Source: Cladophialophora immunda
Taxonomy: Eukaryota > Ascomycota > Eurotiomycetes > Chaetothyriales > Herpotrichiellaceae
DNA length: 64,000 bases
Direction of reading: 5' to 3'
Assembly (NCBI RefSeq): GCF_000835495.1
Contig: NW_015622546.1
Coordinates: forward strand, 3,404,955-3,468,954
How positions within the stretch are numbered: position 1 is the first letter of the stretch; each line of letters starts with the position of its first letter. Below, piece after piece: positions 11,486 to 22,575 of the stretch. The translations under genes were made by a program, and so were the position numbers. The notes below the pieces were generated by a model. The model was not told where the DNA came from. It saw only the letters and a list, made by a program, of their open reading frames with translations, and made no database searches.

Positions 11486-11808
11486 CCATTCATTCTCATC
11501 TTCCGCCCTTACAATCTTCACAGCGCAAGATGCACTATCCTCCACTCCGTCTCCTTTCCGCCTCCACACCATAACCAGCCCATTCTTGTGCTATGCTTCC
11601 CGCTGCCGCCACAGGCACCCTTTGCATGCTTCGCTAACGTCTGGTTCCTTTTTTTCCGGCTCCAGTCGCGGCGGTCTCCACATCGAATTCTGCGCAGCCT
11701 CCGCATCATTATTTGCTACACCAGCGTCTCCTCCCTGTTGATCACCACCCAGCAGTCCACCATCCTTCACCTCTACAAGGACGCTCTCAACCTCACAACC
11801 CGGCCACC

Positions 11809-14800
11809 ATGGCAATGCCAGGCCACTCACCCGCATTCAACGGACCTTCGAGTCCTCCTCGGTCATTCACTGGTATGTCTTGACTCCTTCCCGAATCATT
11901 TCCCCTGCCATAATCAGGGAGCGCTATGTTGTGGGTGATCATGCGACGACTCATTCCTCCACGCTTTCACTCTCCCACACTTCACTCTTCTCTTCACACG
12001 TGGACTTCTATGCCGCCACCTTGTCTGACCTCTCTGTCTAGGCTACTCCGAACCTCCGCAACCTCCAGCAATGTACGGCCTTCCTCGCACCATGCTGCCG
12101 CCGTCTCCACAGCATTACCCTCCTCCACGATATTCTCAACCGCCTTTGACAGCGAACTCTGCTGCGATGACCGTCAACAATGGAGCTCCACTTCCCCATA
12201 AGAGGCCAGGAAGTAGCATGTCGATATCGTCGATGTTGGGTTCCGAACCAGAAAAGCCGGCCCATGAACAATATCACAGCCATGCCCAGCCGTCCAGACC
12301 ACCTTCTGGCCAGCTCTCGCATCCAGGACCCTCCATGTCGCTGGGCGCAGTCATGTCACCGCCCCAGTACCCAACCAAACAGGGCCCGGGTGAATACTCG
12401 TACAAGCCAAGATCAAAGACTCCTGACAGGATGGCAGGCACAGCGCTCGGGGCAAGACCGCATCGTTCAAGTTCCGGAACCATGACCCAGCGACCAGGGC
12501 CATTTTACGAACCTCCGCGATCGGGACCAGTCCAGTCAAATATGAACCCGTATCCGGAACCAAGATATACGCCTCCTTTCGGTCCTACGGTAATGCCCAA
12601 GGATGAATTTGATGACCGCGCCCGTCGCACCAGTCTCGGTGGCATTCTGCAGCGACCAGAAAGTCAGCCCCCGCCGACCAACATCTCGCCGCCATTCCCG
12701 CCCACGTCACATCCACCAGCTCGACCAGAGAGTATACCTCCCTCTCTGCCGCCGATCGACCGGGCGGGGGGTCAACCAATGAGCGGTCACGATCCTCCAC
12801 GTTCAAACGGGCTGACTGGGCCCTACGACACTCGTCCACCCAGCTTGCCGACTTTGTCTCGTCTTTCACAGGCGGGACCTCCACCACAGCCCGTGTCTAT
12901 TCCCCATGAACGGCCGGCCGCTCAATCCCTCTCCCCAGAAATGAGACGCACTCATCTAAACGGCGGCGAGGGTCGACTGGCAGGAATCCTCAATCAACAA
13001 GGGGAGCCGATCTACGGCGCGCCAACCATGATGCGACAAGACTCTGTTCAGTCACTAAGCGACCGCTCCGTCCTTGGCGATCGCTTGCGCACTAACCGAG
13101 CCTACTCTCCTTTTGCAGGGTCTGTCGCGTCGGGGCCTTTGGAAGAACAAGTCCGGAAAGGCAGCGAAGAACTATCGCAACATAGAGCCATTCTCGGTTT
13201 GGCCAACGAATCGAAACGTGGAAGATATTCACCCGTACCCCAAGCGGTGCAAGGTGCACAGGCCCAGACCCCAGTACCGGATGCTGGCATCAAGACCGAG
13301 CACGGCCGAGTTTTTGCTGGTATTGGGAGTGGCCTGGGTTCTACATCTGCTGCTCCCACTCCCACACCGCAGAATTTACCTGCCAGCCCGTTCAAGCGGG
13401 ATGAAGGCGGTGCTCGCCTGAGTGAGGAGAATCTGATGAAGATGTCTCGAAGCACCTCGGGGATCAGTAAACGCAACCGGAAGGCTCTGGATGAGGATGT
13501 TAGAGCGGAAAGCGATGTGGGTGAGGTGAAGAAGCCGGGCCAAGGGCGGGGCAAGAGAAGCAAATACTCGCATTCCTACAAATTGGACCTTGAGGACACC
13601 CCGCTGGGACAGCGAAAGAACGGGGCATTTTCCACCTCAAATCCTGTTCGACGAGGAGAGACCCCGACGTCCAATCCTGCGCAACTGCTTCACCATCCGC
13701 AGATTCCGCGTCCGTCGTCGGCGGCAGGACGAGCTGCTACATTCAAACCCAAGAAGGTGATCAGAATATCCTCGGTCGTGGCGCAGGCGCGACGAAACCC
13801 GCGTCGACATCTTGGGTTCTTCAAATATGAACCCGTCGTGGGTGTGCCCGACTTCGACCGGGCGCAGCCGCAGAAATTCGACGTTTCAATCCGGCCCAAT
13901 CTCCTGCCTTCCTTCAAGGATCCAGATCACATCAACTGCACTTATACCGTCAAGGTGTCGAGCCTGTGGCTTCAACAAAAAGAACGGAATCTCATCGGCT
14001 GCGAACAATACCTCTGGGGGTCAGGTATCTATACGGATGACTCTGACCCAGTGGCAGCTGCAATGCATTCTGGGTTCATTCAGTCTGCCCACGTTGAAGA
14101 TGCTCTTCTGAAGAGGCTCATTGACGAGCAGAATCCCAGAATCGAAGGTCTATCGGCGCCGGATACGCCAGCTCTCGTCCCAGAGGGCAAGGATCTTCAC
14201 ATCACTCTGGTTGTGCTGCCACAGTTGGAAAGTTACGCCGACAGTGTCCGCTTTGGGATCAAGAGTCGCAGTTGGCCTGAACTTGGTGCGGACAACTCGG
14301 CAGAACACCCAGCACCGCATGATGGTGTGAGTTTTATGGTTCTCAAAACTCAATTCATCGATGACGGCGTGATGAGCCGGCGCCTTGGGCGAACGGGCGA
14401 GGAGAGACGCAAGCGATTGCGGGAGGAATTGGCCGATCGCAAACGTGGGCTCGAACTTATGCAGGCAAAAATCGCCCTGGCCCAGGCTAAGGAGAAAGAG
14501 AGATTAGCCAAATTAAGTCGCCGCAGAAAAGAGCCACAAGTGGGTGGTGGAAAGACCGCTGCGAGGACAGAGGAGAGAACCTGGAGCAGTAAGGGTCTTC
14601 CGGATCGTTTGCATGAGGGAGAAGAAAAGGAGAATCACTTGCCTGCCAAAGACAACGCGGGACCGCAAGCGCAAGATGGGGGTGACGGAGACCGGGCCGC
14701 TGCGACGGAAGAAATAATGAAGCTTGACGGAGTGGGACAAAGCCCCGATTCGTGGATCAAGCAGCTCAACGACGTCGCTGCCACTGCTTAGAACGCAAGT

Positions 14801-15124
14801 AAACGGCGCCAGCACCACCAGCTGGGCTTCGGATATTACTACAACCCCGCTATGTCTATGGCGTCTTCATATGCCAACTCGCAGCACGTTCAGGGCCACG
14901 ACTATCGATCTCGCATCGCCTCAGATGTGGCCATCCCGTCGATCGAAGATGTCGGTCACTTTTGTGTCAAGCGAGAAAAGGTCGAATCTGCTCGCCCACC
15001 ACGGGTGAAGCAGGAAGTGGAGGACGATTTCGAGGGTGAGAACTGGCTGGACGCAGATGAAGATGTCCTTCGCGGTCGACTTCGCAAGCGAGGCCTGAAA
15101 CTGGATGAGGTCCCGCTGTTTTGA
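11809..15124 (+). CDS. RXT3: RXT3 subunit of the Rpd3L histone deacetylase complex
   Basis: Nuclear co-repressor subunit (Rxt3 family), 1028 aa. Exons 11809-11872, 12042-14731, 14792-15124. The start lies in an excellent context (GCCACCATGG). The N-terminal half is disordered and Pro/Ser-rich. The conserved Rxt3 domain is at about residues 595-760, with VRISSVV-type entry, RRHLGFFKYEPVVGVPDF, CTYTVKVSSLWLQ and CEQYLWGSGIYTDDSDP. A charged coiled coil with EERRKRLREELADRKRG follows. Without the last intron the frame stops at 14791. Splicing from a weak donor (GTGGGA, 14732) to TTAG at 14791 adds a 110-residue tail containing LGFGYYYNPAMSM and an acidic end, and both sides are in phase. The splice is inferred from frame and tail content; the family call is firm. 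Confidence 0.9.
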
Positions 15125-16007
15125 ACAGGTTGGGTGAGGATGATGGTTCTTGATGAACGGTGCTATTCCTTTTGGATTTCCTGCCCCAGCTCGGGCATGA
15201 CCAGGGCTTTGCTTTGCGCGTTGAAAACACCTGCTGTGCTTGCATTGCTCTCCAATGGGAGGGTTTGAATGAGAAGACACAATGATTACGATTTGGCCAT
15301 GAGCATATATCACGGATGAGATAGACCACTTGGATTTTGCACTTTGAGCTGCATGACGGACTTGCTTGGGCCAGCTGGGTGTGGGAGAGGCGTGGGCGAG
15401 GAGCCGTGCAGGGCGTTGTTACGATGACGCCTCCTGGCCTCATGCCTGTGGTTTGCGGCATCACCAGAAATGAATGGGGCGCTGTTAGGAGAGGGTGGAC
15501 GTATGTATGTATCGAGGTCTGTACTGTGTCCGAGTCGAAGAGCAAGCAGCATAACTCGACTCTCGCAATCAATCGCTCAAATCAATCAGTTACTCAAGAA
15601 GTGTACGGACCTCGCATTACTGGAGCTGTAGCTTGGTATATGTATATCGCGGGGGCGTAATTATTAGAGGAGGCGTCGAAGGACTGTGGCACTGTCTATT
15701 TTGTTGTCATCACTGTGTTCGTCATTCATGAGTTCTCGTCCTGGCCTCTGAGGGGTGTGTGTCTATCTATCTATACTAACACCAACCATCCATCCCCTCC
15801 TTGCTATATATTCTACACGGTACGGGGTGCATTACATCTTCCGTCCCCCGCCTATGACGAATTCTCATCGACTTCTTGGTCTGTACATGTGTATATGTAT
15901 CAGTTGCATGTATCTAGAGGTGACCATGAGGCTACCTATGCCTCACCAAGAGATTCCTCCCCTATCAAGACCATGCACGCAGCTAACACCTCCTCTCCAC
16001 CACGGCC
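15125..16007. other. Intergenic between convergent genes
   Basis: Convergent 3' flanks of RXT3 and the DUF1992 gene. I see no coding signal; a few CTATCTAT and TATGTATGTAT simple runs occur near 15500 and 15765. Confidence 0.6.
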
Positions 16008-16569
16008 TCACGCGACACGCCGCCTCTCCCTCCCACCCGTCTTCTCGCCGCCAAACAGGTCGCGCCAGAACTGCTTGAAGCCGTAGCTCTTGTCCCCGCT
16101 CTCGTCGCGGATCGTGCCCTCGTGGCCCGTCCACTCGTCGCCGCCGAGCCGCTCGAGCACGCCGCCTTCCCTCTGGGGGCGCACGACGCGGATCTTGGCT
16201 ACCGGGGGCCGCGTGCTGCGCTCCCGGATCGCGTCGGCCAGCTGCGGCGCCACGTCCGCGAAGCACCGCCGCAGCTCGCGCTCCAGCGTGAAGTACGGCT
16301 TCTGGGCGATCTTGGGCGCCATCAGGTTGTACGAGCGCGTCAGGGCGTTCAGGTTCGCCACCGCCAGCGTGTGGTAGGCCAGTTCGGCCTTCTCCCATGT
16401 CGCGTCGCGGAATGGGTGCGGCATCGGGAGGACCTGGCCGGGGGAGGGGGAGGGGGATGACGAGGGAGAGGCGGAGGATGGGGAGGAGGACGGTGATTGG
16501 GAAGAGGAAGGGGAGGTGGATGTGGGTATGGGCGCCGGCTCGGATAAAGTAGATATGATGTCTGCAGAA

Positions 16570-16607
<38 letters not shown>

Positions 16608-18024
16608 GGGCGGCGCATCCGTGCTGGGGCCAGCGATGGGCACATTCTCCGCCGGCTGCTCGCTGACTTCGATCTCAACCTGCTCCTCTCGCGGCTCGGT
16701 CGTCTCACCAGACTCCCCGGGCACGCCGGCGGCGATCCTCTCCTCGACACTCACGGTCGTCAAGCTGCCGTCGCTCGCAATGCTGCTCAGATTCTCGACC
16801 CGGCGCGCCGGGCGAGGATTCACCCTCTCCTCCGCCAGCGCGTACCCCCGGGCCCGGCGCACCTGGTCGTCGACCGAGCCGCCGCGGCTGGAGATCATGC
16901 GGGCGGCGTGGCGGCGCCAGTCGTTGCGCAGGCGGCCGCGGAAGGTGGCGACGGCCTTGACCAGCTCCTGCTGCTTCTCGATCCAGGGCGGCACGATCTC
17001 CTGCTTCTGGATGATCTTGTTCATAAAGTACTCGGTCGTGTCCAGGAAGGGCGAGTTGGCATTGTAGTCGCGCTCCACGTTGATGCCCTTGCCGCGGCTG
17101 ATGTTCTTGAACTGGCCCCGCGCGATCGCGTCCTCGATCCGCTCGTTCGCCAGGCTCGTCAGCCCCGTGATGCTCGTCGGCATCGGCCGCGCCCCGGGAG
17201 AGAACCGGTCCTTGAGCTCCCGGCGCCACTTGGCCCGCTCCTGCTCCGTCATGTCGCTCTGCTGGCTGATCGCGTAGATCGACGTCTTGTCCCGTGCCCG
17301 CGCCAGCCGGTCCGCCGCCGAGATGTTCTTCTTGGGCGCCGGCCGCAGGTTGATCTTCGGAGGCACCGAGGGCCCCCGCGACGGCGAACGCAGTTTCTTG
17401 TGGCTGTCGTCGAGCATGCGGAGCACCGAGTCGTGCGTGGTCTCGGTGCCTCGCCAGGGTTCTGCGCCCGCGATGTCGCGCGTGCCTTTTCCGGCAGCAT
17501 TCTGTCAACCATATAGATGTATTAGTCCCTTGTTATGGTTCTTCTGCCGCTGCTCTTGCCATGACGGGAGGAATAACAGAGGGGGAGGGGTGGGGGGCTT
17601 TTCTTCGTACAGGCATCGTGACTTGGCTCGCGGCCTGCTGATTCTGCGCCGCAAAGCTCGTCTGCGCGATCCTCTCTTCCAACTCCTTCTTCAGCTCTTC
17701 CGAGAACCCGGCATCCTGCATCAATCGGCGGTCACTCTTGCTGCCCGTGTCCATGGTCTCCTCCGCCATCTCGGCCAGCCTGCGCGATATGGCCCCCTGT
17801 TGCTCTTCGCCATCCTGGGCGTTGGCGCTCTTGGTCGTGTGCGAGACCTCGGCCTTTGGGTCTGCAGGTCCATCATCGTGCCGGATCGCTGTGGTGCTGA
17901 AAGGGTGGCGACGGGGACGACGAGGGATCGAGCTGCTACTACCACAGTCGAGTGAGGGACCCCGCAGCCTCTGGGCCCGGAGACAGCGGGCACAGGTCCA
18001 GAGCTGGGAGCTGGAGCTGCTCAT
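16008..18024 (-). CDS. Mitochondrial DUF1992 protein (DNAJC28-like)
   Basis: A 635 aa protein with the DUF1992 conserved domain, known from DnaJ subfamily C member 28; its role is not well defined. Exons on the minus strand: 18024-17611 and 17501-16008, with a phase-0 intron (donor GTACGA, acceptor GACAG). The N-terminus (MSSSSSQLWTCARCLRAQ) is Ser/Arg-rich and resembles a mitochondrial presequence. The DUF1992 core, about residues 225-290, reads IEDAIARGQFKNISRGKGI, then TEYFMNKIIQKQEIVPPWI. A low-complexity region follows with about 13 consecutive Ala and a long Ser/Pro tract. No J-domain is visible, so this is not a classical DnaJ. The C-terminal 130 residues look folded (YHTLAVANLNALTRSYNLM) but are unassigned. 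Confidence 0.85.
16571..16606. repeat. CTG/CAG microsatellite encoding polyalanine
   Basis: About 12 CTG units on the plus strand, inside the DUF1992 gene, where they are read on the minus strand as a run of GCA alanine codons. The neighbouring frame would give polyglutamine. Confidence 0.9.
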
Positions 18025-18501
18025 CTTGGAGGCTGGGAGAGACGCAAAAGTGCACGACAGAATCTAACCAAACAGAAAGGAAAGGCAAGCAAAATGGATG
18101 AAAGTACAGTGTGAATTGGATCAGAAATGAGGATTTGGGATGTACATGTCAACGAGACTGCGAGCTCTTTTCTCCGCACATTCCGTCCAATCACGACAGT
18201 CATTTGGTGTGAATGCCATTTCTATATCAACGAACTATGTGTGCTCTTTCGCAAGGGCTATGTATTGTACATGCCAGCAGGATATCCCAGGAGAACAGGT
18301 TTACCCTGGTTGGCGAGATTCTTCTCCCATCTCCAGGAAACCCACACCTACACAAAACTCTGAGAATCTGTCCTGCTGAGTCCACCTCGAGGTTGACTTG
18401 TGGCTGTCTGGGTTTCACTGCGAATCAGCACTCGATTGACGAACAACGAGATCGACGTGGGCAGTGACCGTGTCGTAACTGTCTCCTCCACTTCTACCCT
18501 T
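18025..18501. other. Intergenic upstream of DUF1992 gene
   Basis: Promoter of the minus-strand DUF1992 gene plus the 3' flank of the next minus-strand gene. No coding signal seen. Confidence 0.55.
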
Positions 18502-19101
18502 TTATACTTGTGAAGCGGCATCGGTCAATTCCATGACAACTTCTGGTGTGTGGAGGTAGGGCTTCCTGTTCTCCGATTTCGCCCCATATTCTTCTCTCCC
18601 AATGCGTTTCGAGGGAGAAGAAAGGAGGGACTTCACGAACATGTAGACAATAATGCAATGGCACATGCTCGATATGATCCACTCGCACGTGAAAAACAGC
18701 CGGAATGGTCTGCTGCGCGCGTGTCCACCGTGACCTTCTTTGCCGCTAAGCATCATCGGGCCCTCCGCCGAGTTGGTGAATGTCAGAGCAGATTGCTGCT
18801 CAGAGAAGCGAGGGAAAGCGACGGTGGTACCCTGATCGCTTTCAATACCAATGTCAAGCTGGGAGGCTATGTCGTGCAGGAGACTTCTGGGCTCCACGGA
18901 TCTGTCTCCCTCTAAATCCTGCGCATCGCGATGGAGATTGAGGTCGGTAAGGGCGTTGTCTGCGAGGGGGACGCCTGATGCACTCCGAGGAGTGTTCAGA
19001 TGAACAGGAACGATGAGGTACTGTGGATCCGAGTTTTGGTCTGATGGGCGAGGTTGTGCTGATGGAGTAGCACCAAGAAATGTCTGGCGAAGAGGTGCCA
19101 T
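18502..19101 (-). CDS. Hypothetical protein with one predicted membrane segment
   Basis: A 199 aa frame starting at the ATG at 19101 (begins MAPLRQTFLGATPSAQ). The frame continues upstream to a TTG at 19242, so a 5' exon or longer N-terminus is possible. The first 130 residues are hydrophilic, Pro/Ser/Asp-rich and probably disordered. A hydrophobic stretch at about residues 136-163 (CEWIISSMCHCIIVYMFV) is flanked by Arg/Lys and could be a single TM helix. The tail is short and charged. I do not recognise the family. It lies between two other minus-strand genes and may be lineage-specific. Confidence 0.45.
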   Translation of the reverse strand: MAPLRQTFLGATPSAQPRPSDQNSDPQYLIVPVHLNTPRSASGVPLADNALTDLNLHRDAQDLEGDRSVEPRSLLHDIASQLDIGIESDQGTTVAFPRFSEQQSALTFTNSAEGPMMLSGKEGHGGHARSRPFRLFFTCEWIISSMCHCIIVYMFVKSLLSSPSKRIGREEYGAKSENRKPYLHTPEVVMELTDAASQV

Positions 19102-19606
19102 GTCTCCAAGTAGGGAAGCGTTGACGAGAACTGCAAGAAGGCTTAAGGGTGAATGCTGTGGACGGCGAATTGTTGATTGTTCGTCCTTGGAGCAATAGTC
19201 GAAAATCGTGCAACCACTGCTAGGTTGATGAAGTAGCTCCAAACCACGCAGCGCATTATATGTGCACGCATGTAGATGAGGACCTTACAGAACGGTGTGG
19301 CTATTGAACGGAGTCATGCCTGGCGGGCAATGAGTGATCGTCTGGGACAGGCAAGAACCCTAAAACCGTTCCAAAGCAAAGAAGGGACTGTTTTTAACCT
19401 TGCCCAGTGCCAGCATCTTGAGCCATGGTTCAGCTGAAGTCCTCCTTCGAAGATGTTGTGGTCAGCCTCGCAAAACCTAGCCAGGACATCTGAATGGGTA
19501 ATCCATGATCCGCTGTCCATTTCCACTGGAACCTCCACTGATGGTGGCAGATTAGGTCCGTCGAGTGGAGGAGAGTCATCGATGACTGCTGTCTGATAAC
19601 TGCCTT
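19102..19606. other. Intergenic, no gene seen
   Basis: Short frames only. Holds the 3' flank of the gene at 19607-21025 and the upstream region of the hypothetical membrane protein. Confidence 0.5.
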
Positions 19607-21025
19607 TCACCAAGACTGGCTGGTCCTTCTACGTTGAAGAATTTGCGCATCGGGTATGTCCAACGCATCCAGTATATCCGGGTTGTTCTTGAACTCTGGG
19701 CTGTTGATGAAATCCTGCGCCTTTGACATATTTCTCTCGATGATGATACCGGGCACTTCGCTGTTGTATACTGCGAAGTCGGGAACAGCAGTCGGATCAT
19801 GTCCTGGGCTGGCCAAGACTTTGGCCAGATACCTCATAAGGGACGTCAGTGCCCGGCGCTTGTTTTCCTCGTCCGAGTCTTTCGTGTTTTCTAAAGTGGT
19901 GGAGATAATTGCAGGCATGTAGTACGGCAGAACGGCAGTCTCATAACCATTGCCATCGACATTTAGACCCGCCACAAGCTGATCCTTGTTTTGCTGGTCT
20001 AGGGCGTTGAATGCTTTCGAAAATAGCTCAGCTTGCTCTTTGTCTGTAGTCCGGCCCATGGTCAACAAGCGGAGGAGTGCCCGTTCTTCTCGATCGCTAA
20101 CACTAAGTCTGCGGAATCCCTTGATGGAAAGCATGTTTCCACGTTTTGTGAGGACCTTGTCATACCCTTGACGAGGGTTGGATTTGCCGGCAATAATATC
20201 GAGGGACACCTCATGCACAGTTTTGAAAGCTTGGAAGACGGGTTCGCTAAAGCTCTTGGAGCCACGAGGGTCAAGGTGACCTAGAGCGCCGGCGACGTCA
20301 AGGATTTGCTCCATGAACTTGAGTTCGAATGCATGTTCATGACCTCGCATGGCCAGCAATCCTTCTAGATTAACAGGCACACTTTCGGCCTGAGCCAGTT
20401 GCCCTGCATTCAGCTCCGATCCTAGCTCCAGACCCAGCATAACCTCCTCTCGTTTCTCATTTGTGAGATAGTTTAAAGCGGTGATCATCCCAGCGTTGGC
20501 TGCTGCTAACAGTACGGAATCGTGATTCCGATCCCCCAAGCGCTCGCCGGTTCCAAAGAAGAAATCTTCTTCCAAGTTGGTGTCTTTTCCCAAATCATTG
20601 ATGATCATTGACACCACCAGCGCAAAAAGGTCATCTGGGCCCTCTATTCCTCTCTCGAAGAGGTCGCGCAGCCACTCGAATGATTCCTCTGTCAAGCGTG
20701 ACTCGGGGGCTTGGGGTCGAGTGAAGCGTTCATAGTCACGATTGTGGATCCAGCGAAGGGCAAGAATTCCGACAAGCGTTCGGTTGACCTCATCATAATT
20801 GACCCCATAGAGGATTTGCGACGGGCTCAACGTATCGTCTTTTCCATTAGCTGTGACGCGTTGCTCCTCGGTGCCCTCGACGGCTCTAACGTTTTTCAGT
20901 CGTTCAAGTTCAGGGGAGAAGGCGTCTTTGATTTGGTGAAGGAACGTAGTTTCGTCCAAGGAATAAAAGTTCCCGGTACGGATGGTCTCTTGGAGAGAGC
21001 ACATCGGCTCAGATTTGGCCGTCAT
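19607..21025 (-). CDS. Conserved-looking helical protein, possible HD-like motifs
   Basis: A single-exon 472 aa soluble protein (begins MTAKSEPMCSLQETIRTG) that I cannot name. Composition and regular helices look like a real folded enzyme. Two segments recall metal-binding HD-domain phosphohydrolases: SMIINDLGKDTN (about residues 139-150, where classical proteins have H-D-x-G-K) and DRNHDSVLLAAANAG (about 166-180). The first has Asn where His is expected, so catalysis of that type is uncertain. Further on are RGHEHAFELKFMEQILDVAG and a C-terminal stretch with IIERNMSKAQDFI. There is no signal peptide or TM. The start at 21025 is the first ATG after upstream stops. The resemblance is by eye only. 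Confidence 0.75.
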   Translation of the reverse strand: MTAKSEPMCSLQETIRTGNFYSLDETTFLHQIKDAFSPELERLKNVRAVEGTEEQRVTANGKDDTLSPSQILYGVNYDEVNRTLVGILALRWIHNRDYERFTRPQAPESRLTEESFEWLRDLFERGIEGPDDLFALVVSMIINDLGKDTNLEEDFFFGTGERLGDRNHDSVLLAAANAGMITALNYLTNEKREEVMLGLELGSELNAGQLAQAESVPVNLEGLLAMRGHEHAFELKFMEQILDVAGALGHLDPRGSKSFSEPVFQAFKTVHEVSLDIIAGKSNPRQGYDKVLTKRGNMLSIKGFRRLSVSDREERALLRLLTMGRTTDKEQAELFSKAFNALDQQNKDQLVAGLNVDGNGYETAVLPYYMPAIISTTLENTKDSDEENKRRALTSLMRYLAKVLASPGHDPTAVPDFAVYNSEVPGIIIERNMSKAQDFINSPEFKNNPDILDALDIPDAQILQRRRTSQSW

Positions 21026-22549
21026 CTGCGTTGTCGCAAAGGTCTTGAAAGATGAAGATCCTTTCTATCGCCACCCGATCTTGCGGTTAATGTCATGATC
21101 AAGCGCGACTCGGTCTGCTGACAGGGGCCGCACAATGATGACTCCTACGTAAAGTCAGATCGAGGAGACAGTCACCGCCTTCTTGTGAATAGTGCACGAA
21201 GAGGGACGAGGGCCATCGGGATGTGGCTGTGCAGGTGCAATTTCCTCCCCCTTTGGACCCCGATCTAGGGAGCAGCGCAAGCCCCTTGGTGATGGTGATA
21301 TTGCTCTCTAGAGAGCTTGGAAAAAGTCGAAGTGAAAAAGAAGTCGGGCGAGAGGAGGAGAATGCATTCTCTGAAGAAGAGACCGCTTGAGGCTGAATAT
21401 CTGCTCTGGCAGAAGCAAGGCGTACTTGGTTGAGTAGTGGGCGAAGCAATCTGGGCTAGAAGAAGGCAATTGGGGGAATCGGCCTGGTGCGCAGTGTCAA
21501 GCTGCAATGCGACTGGCCAAACAGCCAGCAATGCCCCACGACGCTGATTGGCCAGATCTACAATGCCGCTTTTAGGGTCTTGGTATGCGGCGACGGTTTG
21601 ACGAGCTGCGGATGAGACCAGCTGCTGGAAAAGAGTCAGTCACCGTCGTCAATTGACACAAACCCCCAATGCCACGCAGTTTCTGTTGGAACATGCACGA
21701 CCACCATGTCATCGCGGGCCCAGGCTCGGTGAACTCCTCTACGTTATGCTCACTGGACAAACATCCTTCTGACCCGTCTGTGTCATCTAGCTCCAGATTG
21801 CTAGCCTGACCAGCAACACCGGACTGACAAAGGAAGGGGCTTGGAAAAGGCGGTGCTGCAGCTGATTGCCTTTATTTGGCAAGGAAACAAGGAAGCAAGA
21901 AAACAGGCCACACAAGTCTAGACAAGATGCATATGCTGTGAATCCATGCAGGTCAGCCTTGCGACACCACCACAAGATGGGACTTTCAGACACAAAAGTT
22001 GGAGCATAGCGGCCACCATGTTCCCATACTACCCGGAACCCTTGTGTTCTGATAGCCTCCATTCGGCCCTATGTTATAGGTAAAGTGGCGCCTGAGATGG
22101 ACGCAGATCCATCCCCATCCCCATCTTTCTCAGTATGGACACCCGCAGAAGGACTGGAGAACATGCCCAGTTGGTGGCCTTCGTGCAAACAATGGTGTTG
22201 GAATAAGTTGGAAGAGAACGGCATGTCATATGCATGCGTGCATGAGGTACGGCTCCTGTGACTGGCGCTCTTCAATGGTTTAAAGAAAGATGAATCTTCT
22301 CTGCACCACTCCCTGGCACCAGCTCAACCTTTCTTTGCCCTTTTATTGTCGCTGGCGTGCCCTCATTGCGACCCATCGACGGCTGTAGGTGAATCTGCGC
22401 TAGATCGATTAAGTCGCACGTTCCCTGTCTGTTTTCATGTCCTCAGTCTTCTGCACGCATCGCCCGCGCCTCCTTTTCCTGTCTCTACTGCTGGTTCGAC
22501 GTCCCACCTCCATTCCAGCCTGTCCAGCGGAGTCCTTCCCCTTCACCTC
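21026..22549. other. Intergenic between divergent genes
   Basis: About 1.5 kb of divergent promoter space between the minus-strand gene at 19607 and the plus-strand Myb-like gene. Frames here are short and unconserved in appearance. The last 200 bp are pyrimidine-rich, like a 5' leader. Confidence 0.55.
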
Positions 22550-22575
22550 GCGACAGCGCGACAGCGCGACAGCGC
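22550..22575. repeat. 8-bp tandem repeat abutting a start codon
   Basis: Three perfect copies of GCGACAGC (22550-22573) plus GC, ending at the base before the ATG of the Myb-like gene. Each unit can form a partial GCG/CGC pairing in mRNA. Confidence 0.9.

Larger units (their letters stand above)
8901..11808. other. Gene-poor 2.9 kb stretch upstream of RXT3
   Basis: No convincing gene. From about 10.5 kb it becomes a chain of simple repeats and a strongly pyrimidine-rich leader (from about 11.4 kb) that runs to the RXT3 start. The one weak coding candidate (9997-10791) is listed separately. Confidence 0.6.

Noticed and set aside
16705..17508. 267-codon alternative frame in the DUF1992 gene
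   Set aside because: Same strand, shifted frame, Gly/Ala/Arg-biased composition; the DUF1992 frame carries the conserved motifs.
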